The position numbers and the translations under genes were made by a program. Shown piece after piece: positions 19,699 to 28,399 of a stretch of 64,000 nucleotides of DNA; the stretch's first letter is position 1; each line of letters begins with the position of its first letter. Source of the stretch: Sporosarcina aquimarina. Lineage in GTDB: Bacteria > Bacillota > Bacilli > Bacillales_A > Planococcaceae. The DNA is taken from the NCBI RefSeq assembly GCF_019748715.1, contig NZ_JACLBZ010000039.1:1-64000 (forward strand), read 5' to 3'. The notes beneath the pieces are model-generated. The model was not told the DNA's origin. It worked only from the letters and a program-made list of their open reading frames with translations, and ran no database searches.

Positions 19699-19717
19699 GA
19701 AACAGATACCATAGTGA

Positions 19718-19769
19718 AAGGTACCAGATTCCGAAGCAATTATGAATTGCCTCAGGATCTGATACCTTG
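19718..19769. repeat. Long hairpin with GGTACCAGATTCC-type arms
   Basis: The arms AAGGTACCAGATTCCGA-GCAAT and ATTGCCTC-GGATCTGATACCTT pair imperfectly over more than 20 bp. It sits at the end of the EEP hydrolase gene and belongs to a family of similar hairpins in this window (44972, 51805). Confidence 0.65.
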
Positions 19770-19790
19770 ATTAAGACCTCCTAAGTTTCC

Positions 19791-20615
19791 CTATATTAAA
19801 AGATCCGCAATGATTGGCAGGTGGTCGGCAACCGGAGTGTCAAGTACTTCAGTTCTTTCTATAGTTGTAGTTTGGTCTGTGAAGATATAATCGATCCGGG
19901 AGGCAGGCTCAGTGCAGACAGCTGAACTGGCATCCTCATAACGAGCTGGGAATGTATAAGCTATGCCCATTCCCATGCTTCCGAAAGTGTCAGTATAAGT
20001 CTTTCTGAAGTCCTTTAATTGGAGGTGCTCGGGGGATAAGTTAAAATCACCAGTTATAATAGTAGGAAACAATGAAGCATCGGTTATTTCCAGCAGTTGT
20101 TTCAAGTTTTCCCGCTGACCCTCTTCTCCCAGTGATAAATGTGTATTGAAGAAACTTAGAAATGTGCCGTCCAAATCAATAATTGATTCAAGCAACCCTC
20201 TCGGTTCGGGATCCTCTATTAAACTTGAGGGGCTGGTGTACGCATGATTCTTGGAGTATTTCACCGGAAATCTGCTGAGTAACGCATTACCGTATTGCCT
20301 TTCCGGTTGTCCCGGCTGCACAGGTGGTTCAATTAGATTTGGTCCATAGCTATAGTCCATTTCCAGCCATTTTGCCAGGACTGCCGCCTGATTTTCAAAT
20401 CCGCTGCGTTCTGAAAAATGATTGTCCACTTCCTGCAAACCAATAATGTCAGCTCCAGAATTCCGGATCACCTCTGCCGTACGGCGAAGATCCACTTTCC
20501 CATCCATCCCCAATCCATGAGCTATATTGAATGACATTACCCGCAATTTACGAACCTGGGTAGACCCAGCGCTGCCGAATGTTCGAGTCACGGGTTGTGT
20601 CATATGTCCTATCAT
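19791..20615 (-). CDS. endonuclease/exonuclease/phosphatase (EEP) family hydrolase
   Basis: A 274-residue metal-dependent phosphodiesterase of the EEP superfamily (DNase I, AP endonuclease, sphingomyelinase and inositol phosphatase relatives). Motifs in order: RVMSFNIAHG (Asn), IGLQEVDNH (metal Glu), ITGDFNLSP (Asp/Asn), SRIDYIFT and VADHLPIIADL (Asp-His). No signal peptide is evident. AAAAAGGAGAG precedes ATG 20615. The actual substrate cannot be told from sequence. Confidence 0.87.
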   Translation of the reverse strand: MIGHMTQPVTRTFGSAGSTQVRKLRVMSFNIAHGLGMDGKVDLRRTAEVIRNSGADIIGLQEVDNHFSERSGFENQAAVLAKWLEMDYSYGPNLIEPPVQPGQPERQYGNALLSRFPVKYSKNHAYTSPSSLIEDPEPRGLLESIIDLDGTFLSFFNTHLSLGEEGQRENLKQLLEITDASLFPTIITGDFNLSPEHLQLKDFRKTYTDTFGSMGMGIAYTFPARYEDASSAVCTEPASRIDYIFTDQTTTIERTEVLDTPVADHLPIIADLLI

Positions 20616-21057
20616 AAAATCTCTCCTTTTTGTATGGTTGTTTCAAAATCTCTTACGATTACTATAACCATACAATATGAAGAAATTGTAATCCTGTCAT
20701 TAAGAATTGTAAAGAATACTGGCGAAAGGTTCACAATATCGGCACTTGGTACCTGCATTTGATACATATTACTGCCTGCTAAATAGTCTATTTAAAGAAT
20801 ATAAAACATAGTATAAGTCAGTCATCTAGGCTTAAAATAGCTAGTGATTTCATAAGTGTACAACGAAGTTGGCGTAAAACTCATGTAGAAGCTTGTTGGA
20901 GTTATATACAAGACAAGTACCTAAACTTTATTCATCTATCCACTATTTTCAATATTGCATTCTCTCAATGAAAATGATATTTTAGAATGGATAAAGTTTT
21001 CTAAATATATCTTTATTTGAAAACGATTACAACTAGAATGGCAAGGGGGGCTATTGT
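20616..21057. other. Intergenic region upstream of cstA
   Basis: No ORF of substance lies here. The segment carries the divergent upstream regions of the EEP gene and cstA and a perfect cre site at 21018-21031 (separate entry). Confidence 0.5.
21018..21031 (+). promoter_or_regulatory. cre site (CcpA) upstream of cstA
   Basis: TGAAAACGATTACA matches the 14-bp cre consensus TGWNANCGNTNWCA at every defined position. It lies 27 bp before the cstA start codon, a position consistent with catabolite repression by CcpA-HPr(Ser-P). Confidence 0.85.
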
Positions 21058-22527
21058 ATGATTACTTTTTTGGCATCAATTGTACTGCTCGTGATCGGTT
21101 ATTTTACTTATGGAAAGTATGTAGAAAAAATATTCGGTCCGAATTCACAAAGAAAAACACCTGCTTATGCAAATCATGATGCAGTGGACTATGTGCCGAT
21201 GGGCAAGCAGAAGAACGCGTTGATTCAGTTGTTGAATATTGCAGGTACAGGTCCGATTTTCGGTCCGATTATGGGCGCATTGTTTGGTCCTGTTGCATTT
21301 TTATGGATTGTGCTCGGTTCAATTTTTGCGGGAGCGGTTCATGATTACTTGACGGGGATGATTTCCATTCGAAATCGCGGCGCGCATATTCCAGAGCTTG
21401 CAGGAAAGTTTTTAGGTAAATTAGCGAAACACTTTGTTAACTTTTTTGCATTATTGCTTTTGTTATTAGTCGGTACTGTGTTTGTGACGACTCCGGCCTC
21501 TTTATTAAACATTCTAACTGACGGGAAAATAGGCATTCTCGTGTTGACTTTGTTGATTTTTGTATATTATTTCCTATCAACTATTCTGCCTATTGATAAG
21601 ATTATTGGCCGTTTTTATCCGATTTTTGGTGCTGTTTTGCTGCTTGGGACAATCGGAGTCGGGGGAGCGCTTCTGTTTTCCGATCACAAAATTCCAGAAT
21701 TGACGCTTCAAAACATGCATCCAGGTGGCCTTGCCATTTTCCCAATGCTATTTTTGACGATCACATGCGGAGCACTTTCAGGTTTTCACGCTACGCAATC
21801 GCCAATCATTTCGAGAACTACTCAGAATGAATCGCAAGGACGCTATATTTTCTACGGCATGATGATTACAGAAGCTGTAATCGCTATGATTTGGGCAGCA
21901 GCTGCAATGAGTATGTTTGACGGTCAAGGTCTTCAAGGGTTAATCAATGCAGGTACGGCATCTGCGGTTGTCAATGAAGTGTCAATGACGCTACTTGGCG
22001 CGGTAGGTGGTACGATTGCTGTTCTTGGTGCGGTTGTACTACCGATTACTTCAGGCGATACAGCATTCCGTGCGGCACGTTCAATTATCGCGGATTACAT
22101 CCAAATATCGCAGAGCAAAATCGGTAAACGTTTACTCATAGCCATTCCATTGTTCGTTGCTTCTTATTTATTGACGTTAATCGATTTCAATATACTTTGG
22201 AGATATTTCTCTTGGGCAAATCAATCAACCGCAGCAATCGCACTTTGGATTGGCGCGATGTATCTGTACGTAAAGAGGAAAAATTATTTTATCGCGCTCT
22301 TGCCGGCTATGTTCATGACCAGCGTCGTGACGGTCTTCATTTTAATGAACGATACGATGGGATTCGGTCTTGAGACTACGGTTGCTTATATCGGAGGATT
22401 TACGATTACAGCAATATTCACTGTACTCTTCTTTATGAAGGCGGAAAAAAATGTAAAAGAAAATCTGCAAGTGGATCTTCTTGAAGAAAACCCAGTCGAA
22501 GAAGATGGGAAATTAGAAACTGTATAA
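21058..22527 (+). CDS. cstA: carbon starvation protein CstA family transporter
   Basis: A polytopic membrane protein of 489 residues with about 13-14 hydrophobic segments. It carries the CstA core: NIAGTGPIFGPIMGALFGPVAF near residue 60 and the later GALSGFHATQSPIISRTT. CstA proteins import peptides or pyruvate under carbon limitation. It is shorter than the ~600-aa B. subtilis form, as in many Firmicutes relatives. The site GGCAAGGGGGG lies before ATG 21058. The upstream cre predicts CcpA control, and a terminator follows. Confidence 0.9.
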   Translation: MITFLASIVLLVIGYFTYGKYVEKIFGPNSQRKTPAYANHDAVDYVPMGKQKNALIQLLNIAGTGPIFGPIMGALFGPVAFLWIVLGSIFAGAVHDYLTGMISIRNRGAHIPELAGKFLGKLAKHFVNFFALLLLLLVGTVFVTTPASLLNILTDGKIGILVLTLLIFVYYFLSTILPIDKIIGRFYPIFGAVLLLGTIGVGGALLFSDHKIPELTLQNMHPGGLAIFPMLFLTITCGALSGFHATQSPIISRTTQNESQGRYIFYGMMITEAVIAMIWAAAAMSMFDGQGLQGLINAGTASAVVNEVSMTLLGAVGGTIAVLGAVVLPITSGDTAFRAARSIIADYIQISQSKIGKRLLIAIPLFVASYLLTLIDFNILWRYFSWANQSTAAIALWIGAMYLYVKRKNYFIALLPAMFMTSVVTVFILMNDTMGFGLETTVAYIGGFTITAIFTVLFFMKAEKNVKENLQVDLLEENPVEEDGKLETV

Positions 22528-22556
22528 AAAAGACGAGCGATTGCTCGTCTTTTTTG
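22526..22556 (+). terminator. Terminator after cstA
   Basis: AAAAAAGACGAGC-GATT-GCTCGTCTTTTTT is a perfect hairpin with a T tract that overlaps the cstA stop codon. Confidence 0.93.
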
Positions 22557-22663
22557 TGTCATTAAATGAGGTTCTATACTATTTGTTGTGGTGATATTTG
22601 GCGACTCAAACATCGTATTCCTTAAAGTGATTCAGATTTGAAGCAGGTGGATGTCATCTTACA

Positions 22664-22957
22664 CTAATTCAGACGTTGAATTTCATCGGCAACTGCAAAA
22701 GCAAGGTCTTCATTACCGAAAAGTTGGAGTACGTCAAGCATAGTTTCGTTATCGATTTGGAGCTCATCCAACCCGTCATCTTCCTCCATGACACTCAATA
22801 ATGCAGCATTGTCTGGTTGGTTTGGATAAGCGTTTCGATAGAGCATTTGCGGATCCAGTTCATGATTCGCACACCATTGTACAAAGAGGCGAATCATAAG
22901 CGTTTCGTCCTCTTTGTATTTCTGTATTATTTGTTCATTGATATCTCTGAATTCCAT
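22664..22957 (-). CDS. conserved hypothetical protein, acidic, ~97 aa
   Basis: ATG 22957 (MEFRDINEQIIQ) follows GGAGGGTCGGACA and gives 97 residues; the in-frame ATG 22972 overlaps that site. The product is acidic and helical (pattern QWCANHELDPQMLYRNAYP, then DELQIDNETMLDVLQLFGNEDLAFAVADEI). No known domain is recognised. It is a single gene with its own ribosome site. Confidence 0.7.
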   Translation of the reverse strand: MEFRDINEQIIQKYKEDETLMIRLFVQWCANHELDPQMLYRNAYPNQPDNAALLSVMEEDDGLDELQIDNETMLDVLQLFGNEDLAFAVADEIQRLN

Positions 22958-23141
22958 TGTCCGACCCTCCATTGATAAGTTGTGATTCTAAGTATATACG
23001 AAATAGGGAATGTTGGTGAATGGGATGAGACCCAATCTTTTGGGGTCGCTACTTTTCCTATTACAAGTTTTAAATATGTTTAAGAATTCGACAACTTATG
23101 CTACGTTTATATACACATACAGGACCTAGAGGTGATACGCT

Positions 23142-24056
23142 TTGAAAAAAACAAGAACGATTTCGTTAGCGCCTGTCGCAGATTTATCGGGGGAAATGCA
23201 AGATTTTTCACCTGTTTCAATTGCGATCGGTCCACAAAATGAATGGTGTTTTTTATTGGTGAGAGAATACCCTCCTTTGATAGGAGGAAGTTTTCCTTCC
23301 ACCGTCACAAAGGAACAATACCATTACAAAGTGATCATCATGAAAGGCAATGAAAAGAAGGTGATAGATCTGCCTGATGAAAAATGGAACTATCATTATG
23401 TGCAGACTATTGACGATGATCAAGTGTTATTGGCCGGAGCCCGCTCTTATTATCACGATGCTGATCATATTGAAAAAAATGCACGGGTATATACTAGTGC
23501 AGGTCAGTGTATCCGTTCGTTTTGTTTGGGAGATGGCATTCAAGATTTGTATGTGACAGACAGCAATACGATTTGGACGAGTTATTTTGACGAAGGTGTT
23601 TTTGGGAATTATGGCTGGGATGAACCGATCGGAAGTAAAGGGTTAATTCATTGGGATGCTTTCGGTCGCCAACTGGAGTGGCACGATCCAAAAGGAGAAC
23701 ATTATATTGATGATTGTTATGCAATGAATATTGTATCCAATGAGGAAATATGGTTTTACTATTATTCGGATTTTCACATCGGGGTCCGTGTTGAAGGTCA
23801 TACAGATTATTATGTGCCTGACGTAAAAGGAGCTAACTTGTTTGCTGTAAAAGAAGATATGTTGTTGATGGACGGGGGATATGGACACCACGATGGATTT
23901 TATGAATTAAAGCGAAAAGGTTCACGCTATAGAACGCAGAAACATATTCGATTTATAAAACCTAACGGAGTAGCCATTCGGTCCAGTGCAAGAAGTAATC
24001 GCGGAAATCAGTTATTGTTTTTAGATGGCACGGAAGTGTATTATTATGAGATTTGA
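23142..24056 (+). CDS. hypothetical protein, probable beta-propeller-like
   Basis: A 304-residue soluble protein with no signal peptide and many short beta strands ending in aromatic pairs (WNYHYVQ, IWTSYFDEGVFGNYGW, IWFYYYSDFHIGV, EVYYYEI). The spacing suggests a propeller of WD/Kelch-like blades, by inference only. CTAGAGGTGATACGC precedes the TTG start at 23142. The DEGVFGNYGWDEPIGSKGL segment is the most distinctive part. Family and function unknown. Confidence 0.7.
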   Translation: MKKTRTISLAPVADLSGEMQDFSPVSIAIGPQNEWCFLLVREYPPLIGGSFPSTVTKEQYHYKVIIMKGNEKKVIDLPDEKWNYHYVQTIDDDQVLLAGARSYYHDADHIEKNARVYTSAGQCIRSFCLGDGIQDLYVTDSNTIWTSYFDEGVFGNYGWDEPIGSKGLIHWDAFGRQLEWHDPKGEHYIDDCYAMNIVSNEEIWFYYYSDFHIGVRVEGHTDYYVPDVKGANLFAVKEDMLLMDGGYGHHDGFYELKRKGSRYRTQKHIRFIKPNGVAIRSSARSNRGNQLLFLDGTEVYYYEI

Positions 24057-24145
24057 TGCGCGATACCAGGTCCACGAGTAATTTGAAATACAAGACGGAT
24101 CTGGAATCTTTTATTAGTGTTCGCTGGATGAGATGCTAAAGGAGG

Positions 24146-25192
24146 ATGAACATTATTTCTACAGGAATCACCAAATTTTTAACGGGCATTGGCTGCATAC
24201 TTCCCATACTTGCTGTGGGATTCTTCGTTATATCCTTGTTTAATGGGTTTGGATTTATTGGATTTGTTATTTCAGTCATTGTATTTTTAGTTGGTCTCTT
24301 TATTATCGGACAAGGCCAACTAATGCAGGACGGTTATAAAGAAAAACAAAAAAAGATCTTGCTTTCATTGAACAGTGGTCAACCTCGTTTTGAGAAAATG
24401 CCATCCATCATGTCAATTGATTTATTAAAGAGAATTGTAATTGACCATGATAAACAACGTATATACATATGGTACGCTGAAGACGGGGAAGGCAACGTTT
24501 TACGAAAACCGAAATTAGGAATGTCCTATAAGTTGTTGAATTATGACTTCACAGATCTTGTGGCTGCCGCGATCGTGGAGGATGATACTATTATTATGTC
24601 ATCTCCAGAGTTTGCCGATATTTCAACGATCAGCGGAGAAAATAAGAAACATGCATCGACCAATACTATGAACATGCCGATGGACAAAGTGAAGACCATG
24701 GAACTGATTCTTCAGATAGACGATGAAATATTTCCTTTCTTTCAATTTAAATTTTATGATGCGTCTTATAAGGATTTGCTTAAGGAATCGATTGAATATA
24801 ACGCTGTGTTAAAAGAAATGAGAAAGGCATATAACAGGTTTGACTCGATTTTGAACGGGTCAGCGGAAAATCTTGTACCTGTAGCCCCACTTTCTTATCA
24901 AGAGGTATCGAGTAAATCGGATGAAGTCCCTGCTGTAATGGAACCGAGTAAGATTCAGCCGATAGAGAGGGAAACAAAACGACATGAAGAGACCGTTGCT
25001 CCACCACACGAAATTGATCAACCAACCTACACTTTCTCAGATGACTTGGCGGATCAATCCATAATAGTTGAAAGATCAGAGATAGAGAAGGATTCATTTC
25101 CAGATCAAGATATACATGCTGAACAAACTGAACTATCCTATTTCGAAAGAATTATAGCTGAAAATAAAAGGCAATTGACAGAGAGGAAATGA
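24146..25192 (+). CDS. hypothetical membrane-anchored protein
   Basis: A 348-residue protein with two adjacent N-terminal membrane helices (residues ~9-28 and ~32-52), a ~180-residue soluble domain (IDLLKRIVIDHDKQRIYIWYAED...) and a low-complexity acidic, helix-poor C terminus rich in Glu, Pro and Gln. I know no function. The AAAGGAGG site (24138-24145) abuts ATG 24146 with zero spacing. The only codon at ideal spacing in frame is ATT (24152 or 24155), so initiation here may be non-canonical. Confidence 0.65.
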   Translation: MNIISTGITKFLTGIGCILPILAVGFFVISLFNGFGFIGFVISVIVFLVGLFIIGQGQLMQDGYKEKQKKILLSLNSGQPRFEKMPSIMSIDLLKRIVIDHDKQRIYIWYAEDGEGNVLRKPKLGMSYKLLNYDFTDLVAAAIVEDDTIIMSSPEFADISTISGENKKHASTNTMNMPMDKVKTMELILQIDDEIFPFFQFKFYDASYKDLLKESIEYNAVLKEMRKAYNRFDSILNGSAENLVPVAPLSYQEVSSKSDEVPAVMEPSKIQPIERETKRHEETVAPPHEIDQPTYTFSDDLADQSIIVERSEIEKDSFPDQDIHAEQTELSYFERIIAENKRQLTERK

Positions 25193-25529
25193 TTAACACA
25201 AAGTAACGGGTACCGATTCGATTCAGCTAACACCTATCATAATCCAATAGTAATTTTAGTGTGCTCGTGACGCGACATAGAATGTGTCCAGAAGAGTAAT
25301 TACACTTTAAAGATCCATTTGGAGACTTGGTAATCAGCCAAGTAAAGAGCAGGCAAAAATTTTATTTTTTTTATTTTATTAATAGAGGTGCCGGGTCCCA
25401 AGGTATTCTAAAAATCCATTTGGACCCAGTGCATTTCAGTGAATTTGTAACGGACAGATTTCACGAATCTTCACATTGCTCGTTTTTATCCCACATTACT
25501 TACACTTACCCGGTCCCTCCTGTATTTTC
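25193..25529. other. Intergenic region with imperfect hairpin
   Basis: No supported gene. Arms TGCCGGGTCC (near 25389) and GGACCCAGTGCA (near 25422) form a hairpin that may end the minus-strand RNase H-like gene. The 103-codon ORF at 25327 overlaps this hairpin and the RNase H gene and is rejected. Confidence 0.4.
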
Positions 25530-26186
25530 CTATACCATTTCACTAGTTGCGATGATTTCAATCCCAGCCAATGCTTGTGCAGCCAGCCGATCAGCTTCAC
25601 CATTTGCCTTTCGTGAAACGAGCTCATACTGCGGTTGAAGCTCAAGCGATTTCATCTTCGCCTCAATCTTATCTGCCCAACTGTATAAATCCTGTTCAAT
25701 AACCGGCCACTCCTCACTCATATGATTGATGACGACTCGGGAATCTCCGATAATCTGGACAGGTAAACGTTGGATCCCAAGAAACTCAAGCTCTTGCAGG
25801 CAAAGATGAAGTGCTGCATATTCAGCCTCATTATTTGAAGTTAGCCCGTCGACAGATGCGTTTTTTCTAAGTCTGTATGACTTTCCGTTTTGGTCATAGT
25901 AGATGACACAGCCTAAGCCGGCTGCCTTCGATTCCCAGTTGAATCCTCCATCGAAATAGACAATGATATTATGTGGCTCCGTCTCAATCCCTTTCAAATA
26001 GCCCTTCAATTCCTTTACTGTCCATGAACTGTCAAATTGGTCGATAAACACCAACTGTTTTGCACGTCCGGTCTTCTCCAAATCATTAGCAATTAATAAT
26101 GCCTGCGCTGCTGGCATTTCCTCAGACTTGAAGACAGTTTCTGTCCCCTTCGGTGATCTATACGTCCATTCAATTAGCACCTTCAT
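25530..26186 (-). CDS. RNase HI-like (RVT_3) protein
   Basis: The C-terminal ~130 residues form an RNase HI fold with the acidic site retained: VYFDGGFNW (Asp), NNEAEYAALHLCL (Glu), IGDSRVVINHM (Asp) and GEADRLAA (Asp). The N-terminal ~75 residues are a separate small domain (KVLIEWTYRSPKGTETVFKSEEM). The layout recalls B. subtilis YpeP. It could cleave RNA in RNA-DNA hybrids. ATG 26186 lies 6 nt after GGAGGG; TTG 26189 is disfavoured. Confidence 0.82.
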   Translation of the reverse strand: MKVLIEWTYRSPKGTETVFKSEEMPAAQALLIANDLEKTGRAKQLVFIDQFDSSWTVKELKGYLKGIETEPHNIIVYFDGGFNWESKAAGLGCVIYYDQNGKSYRLRKNASVDGLTSNNEAEYAALHLCLQELEFLGIQRLPVQIIGDSRVVINHMSEEWPVIEQDLYSWADKIEAKMKSLELQPQYELVSRKANGEADRLAAQALAGIEIIATSEMV

Positions 26187-26527
26187 CAAAATCCCTCCAA
26201 TATAATCAGTGTGGCTAGTAAAGAATGTTTTTATAGCTTTAATAAGACTAATCTGTACCCAAGTCCTTATAGTGATATGTTTTTTCTCTCATCTTTAAAA
26301 TTGTATACCCGTTCTACACGTATTTTTATCTTAAGTGGCTCCTGGGCTGTTTTATGCTGCAAGCATGGCTATATAACTCGCTTTCCTGTAGTATTGACTT
26401 AGTGATACTAAAGTTTATCCTGTCGGAAAAATAATAGGTCTTATTACTATTTATTAAATAATTTAATATAATTAGAAGAGCTTATTTAAATGAAGTTAAA
26501 TAAACTAGTGAAAGGGTGTTTTACTAC
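26187..26527. other. Intergenic region
   Basis: AT-rich region between the divergent RNase HI-like and PAS/chemoreceptor genes. A 63-codon ORF (26211-26402) has no ribosome site and is not accepted. No hairpin or operator was recognised. Confidence 0.4.
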
Positions 26528-27352
26528 ATGCGCGTCTCTTCAAGTATAAATTTAAGTACTCAAGTATTAGATAAAACAAATGTTTTAGCAGCCTTAGAGT
26601 TTAATTTAGCGATGATAGAATTCAATCTGAATCAAGAAGTTATTTGGGCAAATGAAAATTTCGCAAAGACTTTAGGATATACTGTAAATGAAGTGAAAAG
26701 TAAATTACATAAGCAATTCTGCACCGCAGATTTCGCTAACAGTAAAGAGTATAATGAGTTATGGAGTAATCTGAAAAAAGGGGTAAAGTTTCAGCAGAAG
26801 ATTCAAAGGGTCGGTAAAAGTGGTACTTTGCTATGGCTGGAAGCTACCTATATTCCTGTGTTGGATGAAGGGGGCAAGGTACAAGCTGTCCTCAAAATTG
26901 CTACCGATATTACAGAACGTGAAAACCAAGTGCGGACCATCGTTTCTCAATTAAAAGACCTGTCTATAAATTTAGGTAATATGGTTAATGAAAATTCTCA
27001 GGAAAATATGAAGGCATTTGAGTTATTGAGAGAACAGATTAATTCTATAAGTGACACGGCTAATACAATACGAAATATCTCTTCACAGACAAATATTTTG
27101 GCATTGAATGCAGCTATTGAGGCAGCTAGAGCCGGAGAACATGGACGTGGTTTTGCTGTAGTGGCGGAAGAAGTGCGAAAGTTAGCAAGCAATGTAGACG
27201 AAGCGATTAAAAAAGTGAATTTAAACGTAGAAACCATTACAAAGGGAGTCGGAGTAGTTCGTAATGTAACCAAAGAATCTCAAAGCGAAGTCATTGAGAC
27301 CCAATCTGAAATTAGTAATACGATGGAGGAATTTGAGAGTCTGGCTAATTAG
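26528..27352 (+). CDS. soluble PAS-domain methyl-accepting chemotaxis-type protein
   Basis: A 274-residue protein with no membrane segment. Residues ~15-135 form a PAS domain ([30 protein letters not shown] ... TDITERENQ). Residues ~165-274 form a short chemoreceptor signalling domain with the canonical hairpin tip ([20 protein letters not shown], then [10 protein letters not shown]). Such compact cytosolic receptors signal to CheA/CheW or cluster with larger receptors. It ends soon after the hairpin, shorter than full receptors. ATG 26528 fits GAAAGGG spacing better than GTG 26516. bluB and eutBC follow; a link to ethanolamine sensing is speculative. Confidence 0.85.
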   Translation: MRVSSSINLSTQVLDKTNVLAALEFNLAMIEFNLNQEVIWANENFAKTLGYTVNEVKSKLHKQFCTADFANSKEYNELWSNLKKGVKFQQKIQRVGKSGTLLWLEATYIPVLDEGGKVQAVLKIATDITERENQVRTIVSQLKDLSINLGNMVNENSQENMKAFELLREQINSISDTANTIRNISSQTNILALNAAIEAARAGEHGRGFAVVAEEVRKLASNVDEAIKKVNLNVETITKGVGVVRNVTKESQSEVIETQSEISNTMEEFESLAN

Positions 27353-27438
27353 TAAGGTTTGTCTGAATCCTGGATAAATGAGGATTTAATGGGACCTGAG
27401 CAGCATATAATTTATGAAAATAGTAGGAGAGATGGTTT

Positions 27439-28086
27439 ATGTTTTCTAACGAAGAAAGAGATTCGATTTATAAAGTTATTTATAATAGGAGAGATGTGCG
27501 AAGTTTTTTATCCACTCCTATTCCTGAGGACACGATACATAACATATTACAGGCGGCTCATCATGCACCCTCAGTTGGATTTATGCAGCCTTGGAACTTT
27601 ATTTTAGTTTCATCTGATGAAACTAAAGAAAAATTAGCGTGGGCAGCGGAGAAAGAAAGACGGGCATTGGCTATTCATTATGAAGATGAAGGCGCCAAAG
27701 AAACAAAATTTCTTGGTTTAAAAGTTGAGGGGTTAAAAGAAGCTCCGATTACTATTTGTGTAACTTGCGACCCTACGCGAGGAGGCTCGCATGTACTGGG
27801 ACGTAATTCCATTCCTGAAACGGATGTTTTATCGACAGCTTGCGCTATTCAAAACATGTGGTTAGCTGCTTGTGCAGAAGGTCTTGCAATGGGCTGGGTG
27901 AGTTTTTATAAAAAGAACGATGTACGAGATATTTTGGAAATACCACCTCATATCGATCCTATTGCGCTCTTATCTATCGGTTATACTGAAAATTATCCCG
28001 ATAAGCCTATTTTGGAATCAGCTAATTGGGAGAAAAGACGATCATTAGAAAATCTTATCTTTGAAAATAAATGGGGTAAAAACTAA
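27439..28086 (+). CDS. bluB: 5,6-dimethylbenzimidazole synthase BluB
   Basis: BluB is a flavin-destroying nitroreductase-fold enzyme that turns reduced FMN and O2 into 5,6-dimethylbenzimidazole, the lower ligand of cobalamin. The 215-residue protein has RRDVRSFL near the N terminus, HHAPSVGFMQPWNFI, the DPTRGGSHVLGR segment and NMWLAACAEGLAMGWVSFY, all typical of BluB rather than general nitroreductases. TAGGAGAGATGG precedes ATG 27439. It stands 314 bp before the cobalamin-dependent eutBC genes, which fits supply of their cofactor. Confidence 0.9.
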   Translation: MFSNEERDSIYKVIYNRRDVRSFLSTPIPEDTIHNILQAAHHAPSVGFMQPWNFILVSSDETKEKLAWAAEKERRALAIHYEDEGAKETKFLGLKVEGLKEAPITICVTCDPTRGGSHVLGRNSIPETDVLSTACAIQNMWLAACAEGLAMGWVSFYKKNDVRDILEIPPHIDPIALLSIGYTENYPDKPILESANWEKRRSLENLIFENKWGKN

Positions 28087-28246
28087 TAAAAAGCATTGCT
28101 TTAAAAGAGATCTTTTATTTTTGACAAACGTCAGATCCTGACATAATTAAGATTTTAAAATGAAGCCATCATAATGTACTCCTACTATCATTAAACTGCA
28201 GATGCTTCTATAATATTATGTCGTTTTTGAATAGTGAAAATACTCT

Positions 28247-28275
28247 TTGCGAAATTAATATTAGTAGTGTAAGAT
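28247..28275 (+). promoter_or_regulatory. Predicted SigA promoter of eutBC
   Basis: TTGCGA (28247-28252) and TAAGAT (28270-28275) are 17 bp apart. Transcription from here would produce a leader of about 115 nt that includes the terminator at 28312-28360. Confidence 0.6.
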
Positions 28276-28311
28276 AGTGATGAATTAACAAAATGATATT
28301 CAAGGCAAAGG

Positions 28312-28360
28312 CGCCTTTCCTCCTCTGAAGAGTATTTTCAGGGGATGAAGGCGTTTTTTT
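28312..28360 (+). terminator. Leader terminator (attenuator) upstream of eutB
   Basis: Outer arms CGCCTT/AAGGCG and inner arms CCTCTGAA/TTCAGGGG stack into one hairpin followed by TTTTTTT. It ends 40 nt before eutB. It could close bluB transcription, but since a promoter lies upstream at 28247 it would also intercept eutBC transcripts, as in attenuation. A self-complementary AAAGGCGCCTTT at 28307-28318 offers an alternative pairing. Confidence 0.8.
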
Positions 28361-28367
28361 GTTTTGT

Positions 28368-28381
28368 TGTAAGCGTTATCA
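28368..28381 (+). promoter_or_regulatory. cre site (CcpA) in the eutB leader
   Basis: TGTAAGCGTTATCA matches the cre consensus at every defined position. It lies after the leader terminator and just before the eutB ribosome site, where CcpA would act as a roadblock. Confidence 0.82.
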
Positions 28382-28399
28382 AAAAAGGAGTGTTATACG

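Noticed and set aside
25327-25638. 103-codon ORF
   Set aside because: It overlaps the 3' part of the RNase HI-like gene and a hairpin; no domain.
27353-27438. Cobalamin riboswitch upstream of bluB
   Set aside because: Only 86 bp are available and no B12-box sequence is present.
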